The position numbers were made by a program, and so were the translations under genes. 64,000 nucleotides of DNA from NCBI RefSeq assembly GCF_000189635.1, contig NW_002476454.1, positions 496,001 to 560,000 of the forward strand, given 5' to 3'. The DNA comes from Tetrahymena thermophila SB210. Lineage: Eukaryota; Ciliophora; Oligohymenophorea; Hymenostomatida; Tetrahymenidae. Numbering within the stretch: the stretch's first letter is position 1; every line of letters begins with the position of its first letter. The notes under the pieces were generated by a model that saw only the letters and a list, made by a program, of their open reading frames with translations, was not told the origin of the DNA and ran no database searches. Shown here piece by piece: positions 38,258 through 50,863 of this stretch.

Positions 38258-39105
38258 TTACTATATCCTAATGTTATGGCTTTATATAAAATATGTTTGA
38301 TATCAAACTAAACTTGCTTAAAAATACGATTTGTTGCTTTCTATTTTTTTAATTTTTAAACAAATAAATATATGCTTTGTTTATTTTCTTTATTTTTTTT
38401 AGTTTTTTGATTTAACGAACGAATGATAATATTTGCACATATTAATTACATAATTAAATTATTTTCACAACAATTTATAAGTCCAAACATTCTTTTAGAT
38501 TTTCTTGTTATTAACTTGCTTAGTGGTAAAACAAATTAATTTACATTTTATTTCAAACTTTTTTTGAAGATTAGTCTAAGCAGAATTTAACTAAATGCAT
38601 TTTCTGCTTATTTAATATAACATGCTTTAAATTTTATGGTTATAAAAAATTAATAGATTTAAAAAATTTTATAGTAATTAACTTTTACAAAATTAATTAA
38701 AAGAAATAAAAATTTAATAGGACATTTAATTATAATCTCTAAAACCTAATTTAATATGTTATGATAACAAAGCCATAAAACAAATACTCCACTAATAAGC
38801 AAAATCAAGTAAATTGATTTACCCAAACAACTCATTTTAATGTTTCTTATTATTATCAAACTAGGAATTTTTAGAAAAGGTTTTAAATTAGAAAAATTAA
38901 AGTGGTAGATATTTTAACTTTTTAGAAGTTTAAATTGAAAATAAAATATATTTAGACTAAACAAATAAATAAATAAATTTATTTTGATTAAATCTATATC
39001 AAAAACATAATATTTACTTTTTTTAAAATAAATTCTAGCTAATATACAAAATATTTTTTGAAAATCTAAAGTTATTTTAAATATAACATAAATTAGTATA
39101 TTATA
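38258..39105. other. AT-rich spacer
   Basis: This lies between the start of the phosphatase gene and the 3' end of the next minus-strand gene. There is no gene and no structured element that I can support. Confidence 0.55.
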
Positions 39106-41971
39106 TCATAAATACTTAAATTGTGAAAGAGGAATGATCATATTATTTAAATTATTAGGACTAACTTCATTTTCATTTTAATTTGACATCATACTATTAT
39201 TTATTTCAGTAGGGAATCTATCAATTTCATCATCTATTTAAACGCCATCTTCCAAATAGACTTAGTAAAGCTCTTTTCTTTAGCTTCTAGATTTCCAATT
39301 ATTAACATTAAATATTTCAAACATGAGTTCCATATTTAAACGCTTGTAATTGTTGGTAGCTTCAAACATCCTCATTAGCACATAATCCTTTTATTTATTT
39401 TATTTTTTGTCAAATTTAATTATATAAATTAATTTAAAAATTACAATTTCTTCTTGATCTATTTCATTTAGTGTTTCTTCCAGACATCTTTAGACATATT
39501 CACTACTTAATATCCCTGTTTTTGAATACATATTTGAAGTTTCTTAAAGTCCTTGTTAGAACTGTGTAATTTTTAATGACAACTATTTCCACTTTATTTT
39601 TTCAGTCTCTTCATCTATTATATTTATTTATCCTATTGAGGTTTTGAAAATACTTCTTATGACCCTGTAGTTACTTGACCTATTTAAATCTAAGTATAAA
39701 AATTCTTCTTAATTATCTTCAACTAAATAACGAGCAAAAAGCAATGCTTCATCATAAACTTTTATTGAAAAAGGAGACCTATTTTTAAGGCATATTATTA
39801 AAATTAGTTTATTATTTTTCAAGTATATTTTACATTTATAATCTTTCTCTCATTTCGTCAATTGTGACATGAGAATTTTTCCTAACTTCTTGGCTAAACA
39901 ACTTTTTAACAGCCTCTACTATAGGTATAGCTTTTAATGTAAGTCTGAGTTTAATTTCATGAGCTTTTTTAATATATTTAAGTATTCAAATTAAAATATT
40001 TAATAATCTCTAAACTTACCTATCACTTTGATGTCAAACGATGTAACTTTAGGTACTTTTACTTATGGTTTTCCATCTTATTTTTGCAAAATATTATTCG
40101 TTATTTGAAATTGATAACCAAGTTTAGGGAAATTTTCTAGAGGTATTTAGTTATTGAATTCGTCAGCTTCTTAATTTAGTTGTTCATATTTTGCTTCAAG
40201 AGTATTGAAAACTTATTTCAAGTGATTAAGCTCATCGTTTAGCTCATTTTTCGAATTTATTTCAAAATTTGTAATTTCTTGTAGTGTTTGCTTCAATTAT
40301 GTAATCTTTTTATAGTTTTCTTCGATTTAAATATCTTTTTCTTTTAATAGTTAGTAGCTTGGGTCTTTCATTCTTTCTAGCTCTGAATTTTTTCTATATT
40401 TTTATATTGAAATTTTATTCACACAAGTTAATAAATAAATATGAATTACCTTTATCTAATTTCTTCTCCATTTTTATTTTAATTTTTTAGTTTAAAAGTA
40501 TTTATTTTTGAGTTTATTTCTTTGTTTTTTTTTTCCTTTTCAATCATCCTTTGAATTTCTTCCTTTAAATATTCTATATCTTTCTCTTTTTCCTTTAATT
40601 CTTCTTTACATTAACTAAGCTATATTAGTGTATGGGCAACTTTACGCTCAATAATACTCTATTGGCACTTTGTATACAAAAAAATTATGATTATTTACAA
40701 CAAATTATAATAAGAAAAATATTTTATACTTCAAATTCTTCATTTTAATTTTGCAGTATTTTAAATTCACATTCTAATTCAATAGCTTTAACTTCTGAAG
40801 AGTTAGAATTGCTATTAAAAGAACTAGCAAATAACATTATTAAATGTCAATTATTTAATGTATTTTACTTGTCGGTGGCTTCTTAGTTATTATCTGTAGC
40901 ATTATCCACTTTATTATTTGTTACTTTTTAGCTATTTTACTTTTATAATTGCTTAGTTTTTACTCTATACTACTCAGCGATTTCCTGATAAACTTTGACA
41001 AATATCTCATGTTCTTATTTTTAAGTGGTAAAAGGATCTCTTTTTAAATCTATGACAACACTTTTTTTATACTGAATGTCATTTTTAAGGTTTTGTAACT
41101 ACTTTTTTAAGTTTATAACAAGCCAACTCTTTTGTATAAAAAATATTTTACAACAAAGAAAGCCTAAGCTTAAAAAATATGTTTGGTTATGTAAATCATT
41201 TCTAAATTAATTAATCATTTAATAAATATTAAACCTCCTTTAAAGATATCTTTTGGCCCTTCTTCTTGTCTACATATGTTTCTACTTCTGATATTAGCTT
41301 TTGATACTTTATTTTTTCATTTTCTACCCTTTATAATTCTTTAAGAAGCTACTATTAATCATTTCTTAGCTTCTCAACTTATCTATTTAGCTGTATTGAT
41401 TCTTCATATAATTTTTCCTATAATCATAATGATAAATACATTTCATTAACAATTTTTTTGCTGCTTAATTTATGAATTAATTACAAATAATGCAACGTTA
41501 TATTTAAAGAGAAGAAAAATCAATTTAATTATAGATTACCTTATCTACTTTAGCAATTTAAGGTCTTTTTTTAACTATCTCATGGTATACATTATTTCTA
41601 TTAAATCTTATATTATTTTATTTTAAAATTTTTCATAACAATGCTTAAATTTTACCTATCTGTATCTTAATTCACAGATTAGTCGTCATTCAAAGAATTA
41701 GGGTTAATTATAGAGCTAATATTTATAAAATATATTTTCTAAGTGAGTTTAACTTTTTTTATATTTACCCTGCATGAGTATTCATAAAAGAATCAATATT
41801 TAACTTAGAATCTTTTGGCTTCTTGCTGTAAATTCCTTTAAATGTTGCCGCACTTAGAGGTCTATTTTTTAAGCCATTACTCTTTATTATTAATGAATAT
41901 ATTAGCGATAAAATAACTTTGCTAGCTTTATAAAGTAGATTTTATTTATACTTGAATGCTTAAATTTCCAT
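39106..41971 (-). CDS. Large coiled-coil protein, candidate ciliary or basal-body component
   Basis: On the minus strand, ATG 41971 starts a protein with a hydrophobic/basic N-terminus followed by R-P-L-S-A-A-T-F-K-G-I-Y. After several AT-rich introns come R-N-N-V-Y-H-E-I-V-K-K-R-P and long heptad-rich exons, such as L-Y-E-E-S-I-Q-L-N-R-Q-V-E-K-L and L-K-N-D-I-Q-Y-K-K-S-V-V. The C-terminal exon contains M-R-M-F-E-A-T-N-N-Y-K-R-L, and the gene ends at TGA 39106-39108. Leu/Glu/Lys heptads fill most of the length and no motor or kinase motif is present. The layout resembles ciliary coiled-coil proteins of protists, but I cannot name the family. Exon borders within 39800-41700 were not fixed individually. 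Confidence 0.72.
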
Positions 41972-42045
41972 ACTAAGATCTGTTTATTGTCGATGAATTC
42001 ATTTCTATAATATTTTAATACTTTGTTTTTGTACCTACTAAATTA

Positions 42046-42063
42046 TAGATAGATAGATAGATA
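42046..42063. repeat. (TAGA)4 microsatellite
   Basis: Four and a half perfect TAGA units in the spacer upstream of the coiled-coil gene. Confidence 0.95.
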
Positions 42064-45000
42064 TTTTTTAAATATGTATTTAACTGGATATTTTTAATGA
42101 AATTAATTATCTTTGAATAATTAATAATGACTATAAAATTATAGTAAGTTATCTATACTTCAAGAATTAATTATCATTTAAATAATAAGAAAAATAAATT
42201 CTAATTAATTAATTAGGTTTATATTTTTCAAAATTAATTTTAAAAATCATTTTTTTTTTGATAAATTTTTGGAATAATTAAGTTAAATTTTCTAAATATT
42301 TGTTTCTTTGTAAATAAAATTAAAATCCAAAATTTTATAATTCTAATTTGTTTTTTCAATCACGCCAAAAAAAATGTATTTAACATTTTATTTCAAACAT
42401 AATAAGTAAATAAATAAGTATTTAATTTTTTATTAGTTAAATTTTCTTTTAGTAGGAATAAAAATATGATTTTAAAATAAAATATATGATCAAAAAGTAG
42501 CTGCTTTTCTTTCCTTTTTAAATCTACGAAAAAAATTTGTTCTTAAAATTGTTTATATTTAAATTTTATAAGCAATAAAGAGATATTTATGAAAAGAAAA
42601 TCTAAATAAATACTTGTTTTTAAAAAATAAATCGCATATAAACAAAACAAATTTTCTAATATATTTTTTGTGTTATTGTATTAGCTTTACATTTCAAGAA
42701 ATGTCTTAGCTGATATCATTTTAAATTCTTAACTAAATTCTTAATTTTGATTGAGCAAATTTTGAAAATAGAAAAGTAAAATATAACCAGCTATCATTTT
42801 TTACAAACTAAACTAAGAATAGTTAGACGTGTAAAAAGTAGTAAGTTAAAAGATAATAAAATTCATAGTATTTTCATATTTGAATTGAATATTTAACAAA
42901 TTTGAGATTTACTGTCAATATTCTGCTTAAGATTTTCCAATTCAAAAAAAAGAAAAATAAATTTATAACTAAAATTTGTATTTTATTTTGAAGAAGTGAA
43001 TAGATTTTCTTATTAATGAAAGAAGAAAAAAAAACAGAAATATATAACTAGCACTTTTGATTTATAAGTTTTTTTATAAACCATAATTTAATGGATCAAT
43101 TTTATGAGAAACTTGAATAAAAAAAGTCTTAGCTGAAATTATAAATTAAAGCAAAAATGCCTAGCATAGCAAATTTTGAGTTTGGTCTGAAAAAAATAAA
43201 TTTTCAATATAGAATTTCTTTTAAGAATACTTAGAATTCAATGAAAGTGATATTTCTTTAAAAAAAAAAATTATATTCTTTCTCAGATTATTAGCTAATT
43301 AATTGGATTTATTTATCTTAGTTTTTTGCAAATAGAAGTTTTGAAAGTTTTCTTATACAATATTAGTTATATCTTATAATAGATATATGTAATGCTATTG
43401 TTGATGAACAAAAAAACTTTAAAATTAAAAAAATAAAAAGATAAAATATAAAATTAAAAAGCAATCCGTGTATTTTAAGCTGCACACATCAAGAAAATAA
43501 ATATATGTATATATATTCATAAATAAAAGTTAGTTTTAATAATTAGTAATCTCTGTAATCTTTAGAGATATAGGTTAGAAAGATAAAAAGGTTAAAAATT
43601 TTGTAAATTTCATAGAAATTAGATATGTAGTACTAATAAATGTTTCTTATTATCTGTGCTAATTATAAATTTTATATCTATTAATCAATCTCAATTACCA
43701 AATTTTAATCAGCTCTTTAAATCTAGTTAAACCCACAAAGTTATTATAATAAATAAGATACAGCGGTTGGAATGCTTAAAAAATAGGCAAGGAAAAAAAT
43801 TAAATTAATAAATTAGGCTGATATACATTTAATCTATATTATCATATTATTGGTTATTTTTTATAGAAGTTAGTAATTAAAGAAATAAATTCACTTTTAC
43901 GGCCTTTTCTCATATTTTTCGATTGGTTGAACAGTAAATGAATTGCTTTTCAAATGGGTAAAAAAAATAGACAAGTAAGTGTGATGATAACTCATACATT
44001 TCAGTAACATGAAATTTTGTGATAGTTAGTATTAGAAATAAGATTTTTTATTGTAAAAAGAGACTTTTATATTTTTCGAAAAAAAGAAAATTTGATTTGC
44101 GAAATAGTAATTAATAATGTTTACCTTTTTTACTTGCTTTTCTATCTCTTTTAAAGAAAAAAAGATAGATACATATATACAGATATTGATTGCAACAAAT
44201 TATTCAATAAAATTATTTGTTAAGATGTATTAAATCATGTACGAGAAAATAAATGAATATCTTTATATCTATATTTTTTTGCTTCAAAGTATTTTATTTG
44301 CTATACTCCTAGCTACTCATTTAAATATTTATTTTTTAATATTACATCAATTAATAATTTTAAGGTTAGTGTATTATATACCCTAAAGTTAAGAATGGTA
44401 TTTTTTATCTGCTTATGATATCTTTCTTAATATTTTTAGACTTAGGAGGGATTTATAGCAAGTTACTTTTGATCCCTTATTAAAATTATGTATTTATTCT
44501 TCATTATTCATGGACAATATTCGATGTTACCTTAAAAAAGGAATTATTTAAAAAAAAGTTAAACGGGTAAATGTTGTTGTAAGTAAATTCTTTTAAATTT
44601 GGAAAATTTAGGAAAAATCAAAAATCAAAGCTTTCACCAGAATTGTCATAGCTAATAGCAAAAAATAAATAGATTTGTAGTCTTAATGATTAAAATTATA
44701 ATTACATGTATTTGAAATTTAAAAAATTATAATTTTTTTACTGAAAATAAATTGGATGATATATTGATTTGATACTATGCAGAATTATTTATCTTGACTT
44801 GCGATAGTAAAGTAAAAGAATATTTTTTAATTTATGATCATTATTCTTTAATTTAATTAATTTATTCATCATCCTTAATTAGTAGAGACATTATCGTCTA
44901 TCTATCGCCAATATATTATTCGTATAAAGATTTGGGGAAATTTTTTCTTTTATCTATTAATTATCATCCTCTTCATAAATAAAAATTTTTTTCGATACTA

Positions 45001-45480
45001 ATCATAAAATCCTGATTAAATAAATAATTGATTATTTCTTACCTTGCTTTTTTAACATCAAGAAAAAAAAAATCAAGTTGTAAACGAAATTAAAATTTTA
45101 TCTTTTCATAAGCGGTTTATGAAAGAAAGAGAACAAACATTCAAAAACTTTTTTTTTGAATTTTCAAAAAATATTTGATCTTAAATTTTTGCAACAATAT
45201 TTTAATTGCTTGCTGTATTATGGACGAAATGTATTGTTTTTAACGCGCAATACTTTAGATTAAATTAAATAGAAAGTGATTGACATAATATTGAAATATC
45301 TCTATTAGATATATGAATAGAGAAAAAAGATAATTTGGAGGAAGTAAAAACAATTAGGAGTTTTTTATAATACAAAAGTATAAATTACAAAATAGAATTA
45401 AATATTTTATATAAACAAATTATATATATTAAATTTAAATTGATGTATCAGTCATAATATATTAACTTAATGGTTATGTT

Positions 45481-45600
45481 TAATGAAAAAGAGTGAGTGA
45501 GTAAGTTTATATGAAGAAATTGTTTGGTGGTGAGGATGCGGTGAATAAGAGAAAGTGTTAGAGGAAGGTATGTGTATGTGTATGTGCGTGAGATAATATA
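45481..45600 (+). other. C-depleted, G-rich segment with GTATGT/GAGT repeats
   Basis: The plus strand of this 120-nt stretch has only about two C residues but several dozen G residues, and holds GAGTGAGTGAGTAAG, GGTGGTGAGG and GTATGTGTATGTGTATGTGCGTG. The skew continues more weakly on both sides (about 45300-45740, including GAGGGGTGGG). The stretch encodes nothing obvious. Confidence 0.7.
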
Positions 45601-45968
45601 TTTATTGATTTTACTTGCTATAATTAATTGTCTGTTATTAAATATTTGAAAATAAGGTTTGTTTGTTTGATTTCTTGGTTTTGTTTTTTAATATTGAGGG
45701 GTGGGAATATTAAGATAAAGCGTCTGTAGCTTAATTTTATGTATTTTAATTTATCACCAATTATTTTTTCTTTAGATTTTCTTTGCCTTTTTCATCTGCA
45801 AAGTAGATGAATAGAAAGAATTAATAGGCTGAAAATACAATTTTATATTCCGATAATTTTAGGTGATTAATATAAATAAAAAAATATGCTTTTTAGAAGT
45901 GAGTTAGAGTACATTGCTTTTTTAAGGAGCATTTTGCAGCCTTAAAAGCGTCTATTTTATTTATGTGC

Positions 45969-48368
45969 TCAATTAGTATCTTTATTTTATTATCCATTCT
46001 AAGCATCCTTTTTCTTTCTTTATCTACCAAGGATATCGTCGAGAATCTCTTCAGAGGTTTCGATATACAATTCTTTCATTTTCTTTTGCTTTTGCTTCTT
46101 TGAATGGAGCGATAAATCTTCGTTGAAGCTTGTGAATAGATACTTCAAGCCTTCACTAAAATCATTTTTAAGGCAGAAGACTTCCTTGATGGACTTTTGT
46201 CCAAGAGGTTTTATTTCACTGTTAATACCTAAAGTTTAGCAGAGAGATTTGTACTCATCGTTTTTCAGGTTTTCTCTCTTAGTTGGGTTGTCAAATTGTG
46301 ACCAGTATTTGCATAGTGATTTAAGTGCATTTTTTTCTAGGTTTGGGAATTGATGAGCAATTTATGACTCAAATTTATCAACGTAGGTAGAAACATTTTT
46401 AAAGAAGCATTTAAGAACTTGTTTGCGCAATTAATTTTTTATTTATGAGTCATAACCATAATTTTTGTAGGGATCTTCATTATTGCGTGTTTTAGCTTAC
46501 TTATTGTCTTTTGATTCTTTACTATTGTTATCGCTTAAACAGCTTGATAGCTAGCTTTAAATAAATTCGCTATTTAAAGGGTTTTAGTACATTTTTACAT
46601 GCTATTTTCTAAGGTTCTTCTCTTCTTTCTTGGATGTTTTAGATTTAAGAGGAGTGCTGCTTGAAGATGATTAACTTGAATGCAGAACTCTATTAAAAGT
46701 TCCATTTTTTTCTCTATCGCCAGTAGATTTTTATTTTTAGAACCCTTTGTTCTGCCCATATTTTAAATCCTCAACGCTATCTTATTAATTTATATTTTGG
46801 ATGAGAGATTTATTTAGGAGATTATTTTTTAAATTACTATAAATTTCATTACTGGTTCTTTGGTTTGCAACAATTTTATTATTTTGTGAATCATTTTTCA
46901 TCTGAACTGGAAGTAACTTTTATGATAAGAAGATTTAAGGGTTATGGCTGAATGTTAAATCATTTTGATCGATGTCTTTGAGGCTGGCTATTACCTTGCC
47001 AGTACTGAATATATTTGAGCAGTCCTCTGTCTTCTCTCCGTGGTTTATGTGAGTAAGGGAAGAAGACTGTTGGATAGATTGAATTGAAGGATTAGATGCT
47101 CTTTAAGGTGAAAGAGTATTGCTATATTGATTATTAAGTATTAATCCTTTTTGAGAATTACTAATTGTTGTGGAAGAAGAAATATCTTCAGAATTTTAAA
47201 AAGGAGTTATCCCTTAAATCGTTTTGTCCTGAAGATTCACATTTTTAAGGGGAGGTAAGAGGCTTTTATAATTTTGAAGATTTTATCTATTTTGTTCATT
47301 TTATAGCTAGTTTTAGCTTTCTTAATTTTGCAATTACATTAGTTCATTTGAGCTGGCTAACAATATTTACGCATTTGCTCCCATATTTTTTTACATTATT
47401 AATTATTACTAAAGTTGCTAAGAAATTAGAGCTTACTAATTCAACTCTAAATGATTGAGTGGAATTTTGTTAAAATACATAGATTAGTTTTCAGCAGGCA
47501 GGATCATCTAATTTGCAAACAATTGGCTATTTAATTGTTAGAATTGATTCATTTATTAATTTTGGTTATTAACCAATAATAACTGGTCATTCATTTTTGC
47601 AGAAATTTGGTTTAAATCTTTATTTATCTTTTGTTCGTTATTAGATTAGATAGTTTAGCCAATTAAATTATTATTAGAAGTATTCAACAAATTGGCATGT
47701 GCTAAGAGTTGAGGGTTTTGAAAGAATTATTGCTACTGCTGCTGAGATTATAGCAACATAGCAGGTTATTAAAAAATTAATAAATTTTATTATGGATTGT
47801 TAGAAGGTTCATTTTATATATTTAGTTTTTGAAGTAAATTATTTATATTGTAAATGTCTTATTTTGTATTAGCTAGTTAGGCTGGTTAAATTAAGGGCAA
47901 GGCAGATAATTGGTCTTATACTCCGAGAAGAAGTGGTTATTACTATGCCATTTATAATTATAAAACTGGTTACATGAAATTGTTTCTGATTAAAGCATAA
48001 GGCACTTCACTAGGTAAAATATTTTTAGTTTAAGAAAGTTATTAAATTTGCAAAATATTCGGCTAATCTGAAGAATTTTGCTATTGAATTTGAGCTAAAA
48101 GATGCATACCTGAGTTATCCTTAATCAAGCTTTGTTAATTAGGTACCAAATTAAAAAGAACTGGGCATGTTATATTATCACTTGCATTTTGTAAATGAGA
48201 GTTGTTTACCGAGGATGAAGAATTAGACTCAAACTGTTTTCCTTATTGGTAATTTGAATGTGAGATAGTGGAAATAGCTTAAGCTTGATTTTTTTAATTC
48301 AACAATTGTTGATAAAGAGCAATATTGGCGAAGTTATAAGATATGCCTTGGTCAATTTTGCTGTCCAT
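45969..48368 (-). CDS. Gln/Asn-rich protein with a conserved-looking C-terminal domain
   Basis: Exon 1 (48368-48110) and exon 2 (48004-45969) join across a 105-nt GTATGC/GAAG intron and give 764 aa, ending at TGA 45969-45971. Residues 1-550 are prion-like: long Gln and Asn tracts coded largely by TAA/TAG, with Ser/Pro patches. The last 200 residues are compact and mixed. They include L-R-K-Q-V-L-K-C-F-F-K-N-V, then F-P-N-L-E-K-N-A-L-K-S-L-C-K-Y-W, then T-S-E-E-I-L-D-D-I-L-G, and a Lys-rich tail. The composition is typical of ciliate transcriptional or RNA-binding co-factors, but I see no named DNA- or RNA-binding motif and assign no function. Both exons keep one frame and the total length divides by three, which supports the splice. 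Confidence 0.8.
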
Positions 48369-50577
48369 TTTTATTTGTAAGAGGTTATGTAAATATATAT
48401 TATTAATTTGTTTTGATAGAATGATTAAAGTAGTTCTTTTCTTTATACTCTTTTGATTAAGAGCTAATTAACAAATTTCAGAGGTATTTTTATTTTTTTA
48501 GATTTTTTATGCTTATTTGAATTTTTTATGTTTTTTTTGTTTTTGATAAATCAAGTATAGATCCCTTTCATTCTTTTAATTACAAATAAAAAGCCACCAA
48601 AGTTTAATTATTATCTAAAATTTTTTCTTACAATTATAAAAAGAATATTGATTAATACTCAAAAATTATTCAAATTACGACCGGCCCTCCTTGGATATGA
48701 TTTCAATAAAAAAGAAAATTATTAAGTAAGTAATTATAAAATTAAGATAATGCGGTATTAGTCACAAAGAATCTATATCTATTTATCTATCTATTTTCAT
48801 TTACAGGACATATTAAATAAAATTTTAAAATATCTCCTGTTCTTTTATTGTTAGATTATAAAAGTGATTGCATATGTTATTTTTTTGAACCAAGCAAATA
48901 CTTTATCGCTCGCCTTTCTTCTTTTATAATTTCTCTGGTTTATACAAAAGTAGTATATTAATTAAGATATGTTAAAAAAAGATAAAAAACTAAAATTTTA
49001 TCTCACCCCTAAGGGAAAATAGTTGAATAAACAATAGCAAATATTTCAATATTATTAAGCATTTTAAATACTTTTTATAAGTTTAATTAAGGCTCCTAAA
49101 ATGCTTTTTACTTCTTTTATGAATATAGCTTCATTTAAGAAAAATTGTAAATTTTTAAATCTAGTGCTCAGAAAATCTGTACAATGTTTAACTGAAATTT
49201 TCGAGAAAATTAATTTCGCCATCCTTGAAAATAGAAAGAGACTAGTTACTCTAAAAATAATCGCAAAAATAAGAATTTTAGATTTATTTCATTTAAGAAT
49301 TAATACTTTTATATTCGGTGTATGACAAAGCCAATCAAATAAATAAATATTTATTTATGTTCGCTTTTTGCAAGCTAAGAAATTTTTATTTCACTCATCC
49401 AATTAATTAATCAATCAATCAATCGCTTTGTAGATATCAAATAAATAAAGTATTTGATTCTTGATAAAATTTTCTAATTATCTTTTTGATATGTTTAATA
49501 AATGATAATTAATTAAATAGAAACTTAAAATTGATAAATTGATTGATTGATAAGAATCACCCAAAGTATTTACACTCAGTAACCACAAAATTATTTAACA
49601 ATCCCTGAAAATAATGAAATAAATATTCCTTTTAGCTTTATTTTGTTAATTTGTGGCTTAGATCATTTTTTGTTGCATATTTTTATATAAACATAAAATA
49701 AAAGTATTTGTTATAATTTTTTCATACAAATATATATTCTATGTTTGTTTCTTTTTAATTAAAATGTATTTTTCTTTCAAGCAAAAAACCAGTATTTATT
49801 TATTTACTTTATTTTTCAGTTCATTTAAATAAAAAATCCAAAATAACCTAAAATTTAATGTTACCTACCCGCTTATTTATTTAGTTATACTTTTAATTAA
49901 ATATTTCTACATAAAAGCAAACAAAGGAACCACTTATTGACTAAATAATTAATTAGTCTTTTATAATTCGTAATTTTACAAATATTACTTCAATAGAGTA
50001 ATTTCAATTTTCTTTCTTTTGCTTTTTTTAAAAAATTAGAAAATTCGTTTGATAGAAAGAATTCCCCTCTTCCTTATTATAATAGAAATTCTATATTTAA
50101 TTTACATTATGCGATTATTTTATTCAAAATTAGTTAATTACCTTCCAGTTCTATTAAAAGTAATTATTATTGTGACAATCTTATTTGTGTTTTAGTAAAA
50201 ATAAACATCAAAGATTTTTTTTTAGAAATTTTAATTTTATGTTAAAAAAAATGCTTTCAGTATTAACAATCTTCAATTATCCTTTCACTAAATATTTAAA
50301 AGATTCCCCAATTCTATTAATAAAGATAAATCTTTTTTTAATTTTTCTTATTAATTTTATTTGTTATGCAAGATTAATTAGATAGATTAAGTGACAAAAA
50401 TTTGGGATATTTTTCTAAAATTAAAAATCAAAATATATGCCCAAATATATGGTTTGATTTTTCTTGTTAGACTATGGTAATTAGATATTAATGTTATTCT
50501 ATGAAATTCTGATTATTTGTTGTCTTACTATTTTTTGAGCTATTCAAATAAAAAACTTTCATTTTTTAAATATTTAA

Positions 50578-50617
50578 TCAAATTTAATTTACTGTCATTG
50601 CAAATTTAACATAACTT
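50578..50617 (+). repeat. Diverged direct repeat, copy 1
   Basis: About 40 nt containing AATTTAATTTAC and AAATTTAACATAACTT. It matches copy 2 at 50824-50863 with a few mismatches. Similarity extends weakly upstream through a CATTTT stretch. Confidence 0.75.
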
Positions 50618-50823
50618 CGCAACACTCACAAATATTTCTTTATAAGATGGAACTCTTCTTAAAGTTAATCTATAATCAATATATATTTTTAAAAATACAC
50701 ATTACCACTTCTTCTTCCTCTAAGATAATAAGATATAAGGCTACATTCTCAAAGTCTGATTATTCTCCGTATTACTTCTTTTTGAAATTTCAAAAAAAAT
50801 GACTTCATTTTAAAATAGTTAAA

Positions 50824-50863
50824 TCCAATTTAATTTACAGTCATTTCAAATTTAACATAACTT
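50824..50863 (+). repeat. Diverged direct repeat, copy 2
   Basis: Second copy of the repeat at 50578-50617, 246 bp downstream in the same orientation. Confidence 0.75.

Larger units (their letters stand above)
41972..45968. other. 4-kb gene-poor AT-rich region
   Basis: No exon is supported on either strand. It contains a TAGA microsatellite (42046-42063) and many A/T runs. Its last 700 bases become unusually rich in G and poor in C. It is much longer than the other spacers in the middle of the window. Confidence 0.55.

Noticed and set aside
49101..49325. 74-codon frame from ATG to TGA in the gene-poor region
   Set aside because: It has no domain, no supported splice partners and a length expected by chance in 64 kb of this composition; neighbouring sequence is plain spacer.
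50185..50385. Hydrophobic frame of about 66 codons
   Set aside because: It begins at a non-ATG codon and its hydrophobicity follows from T-rich DNA; no flanking exon found.
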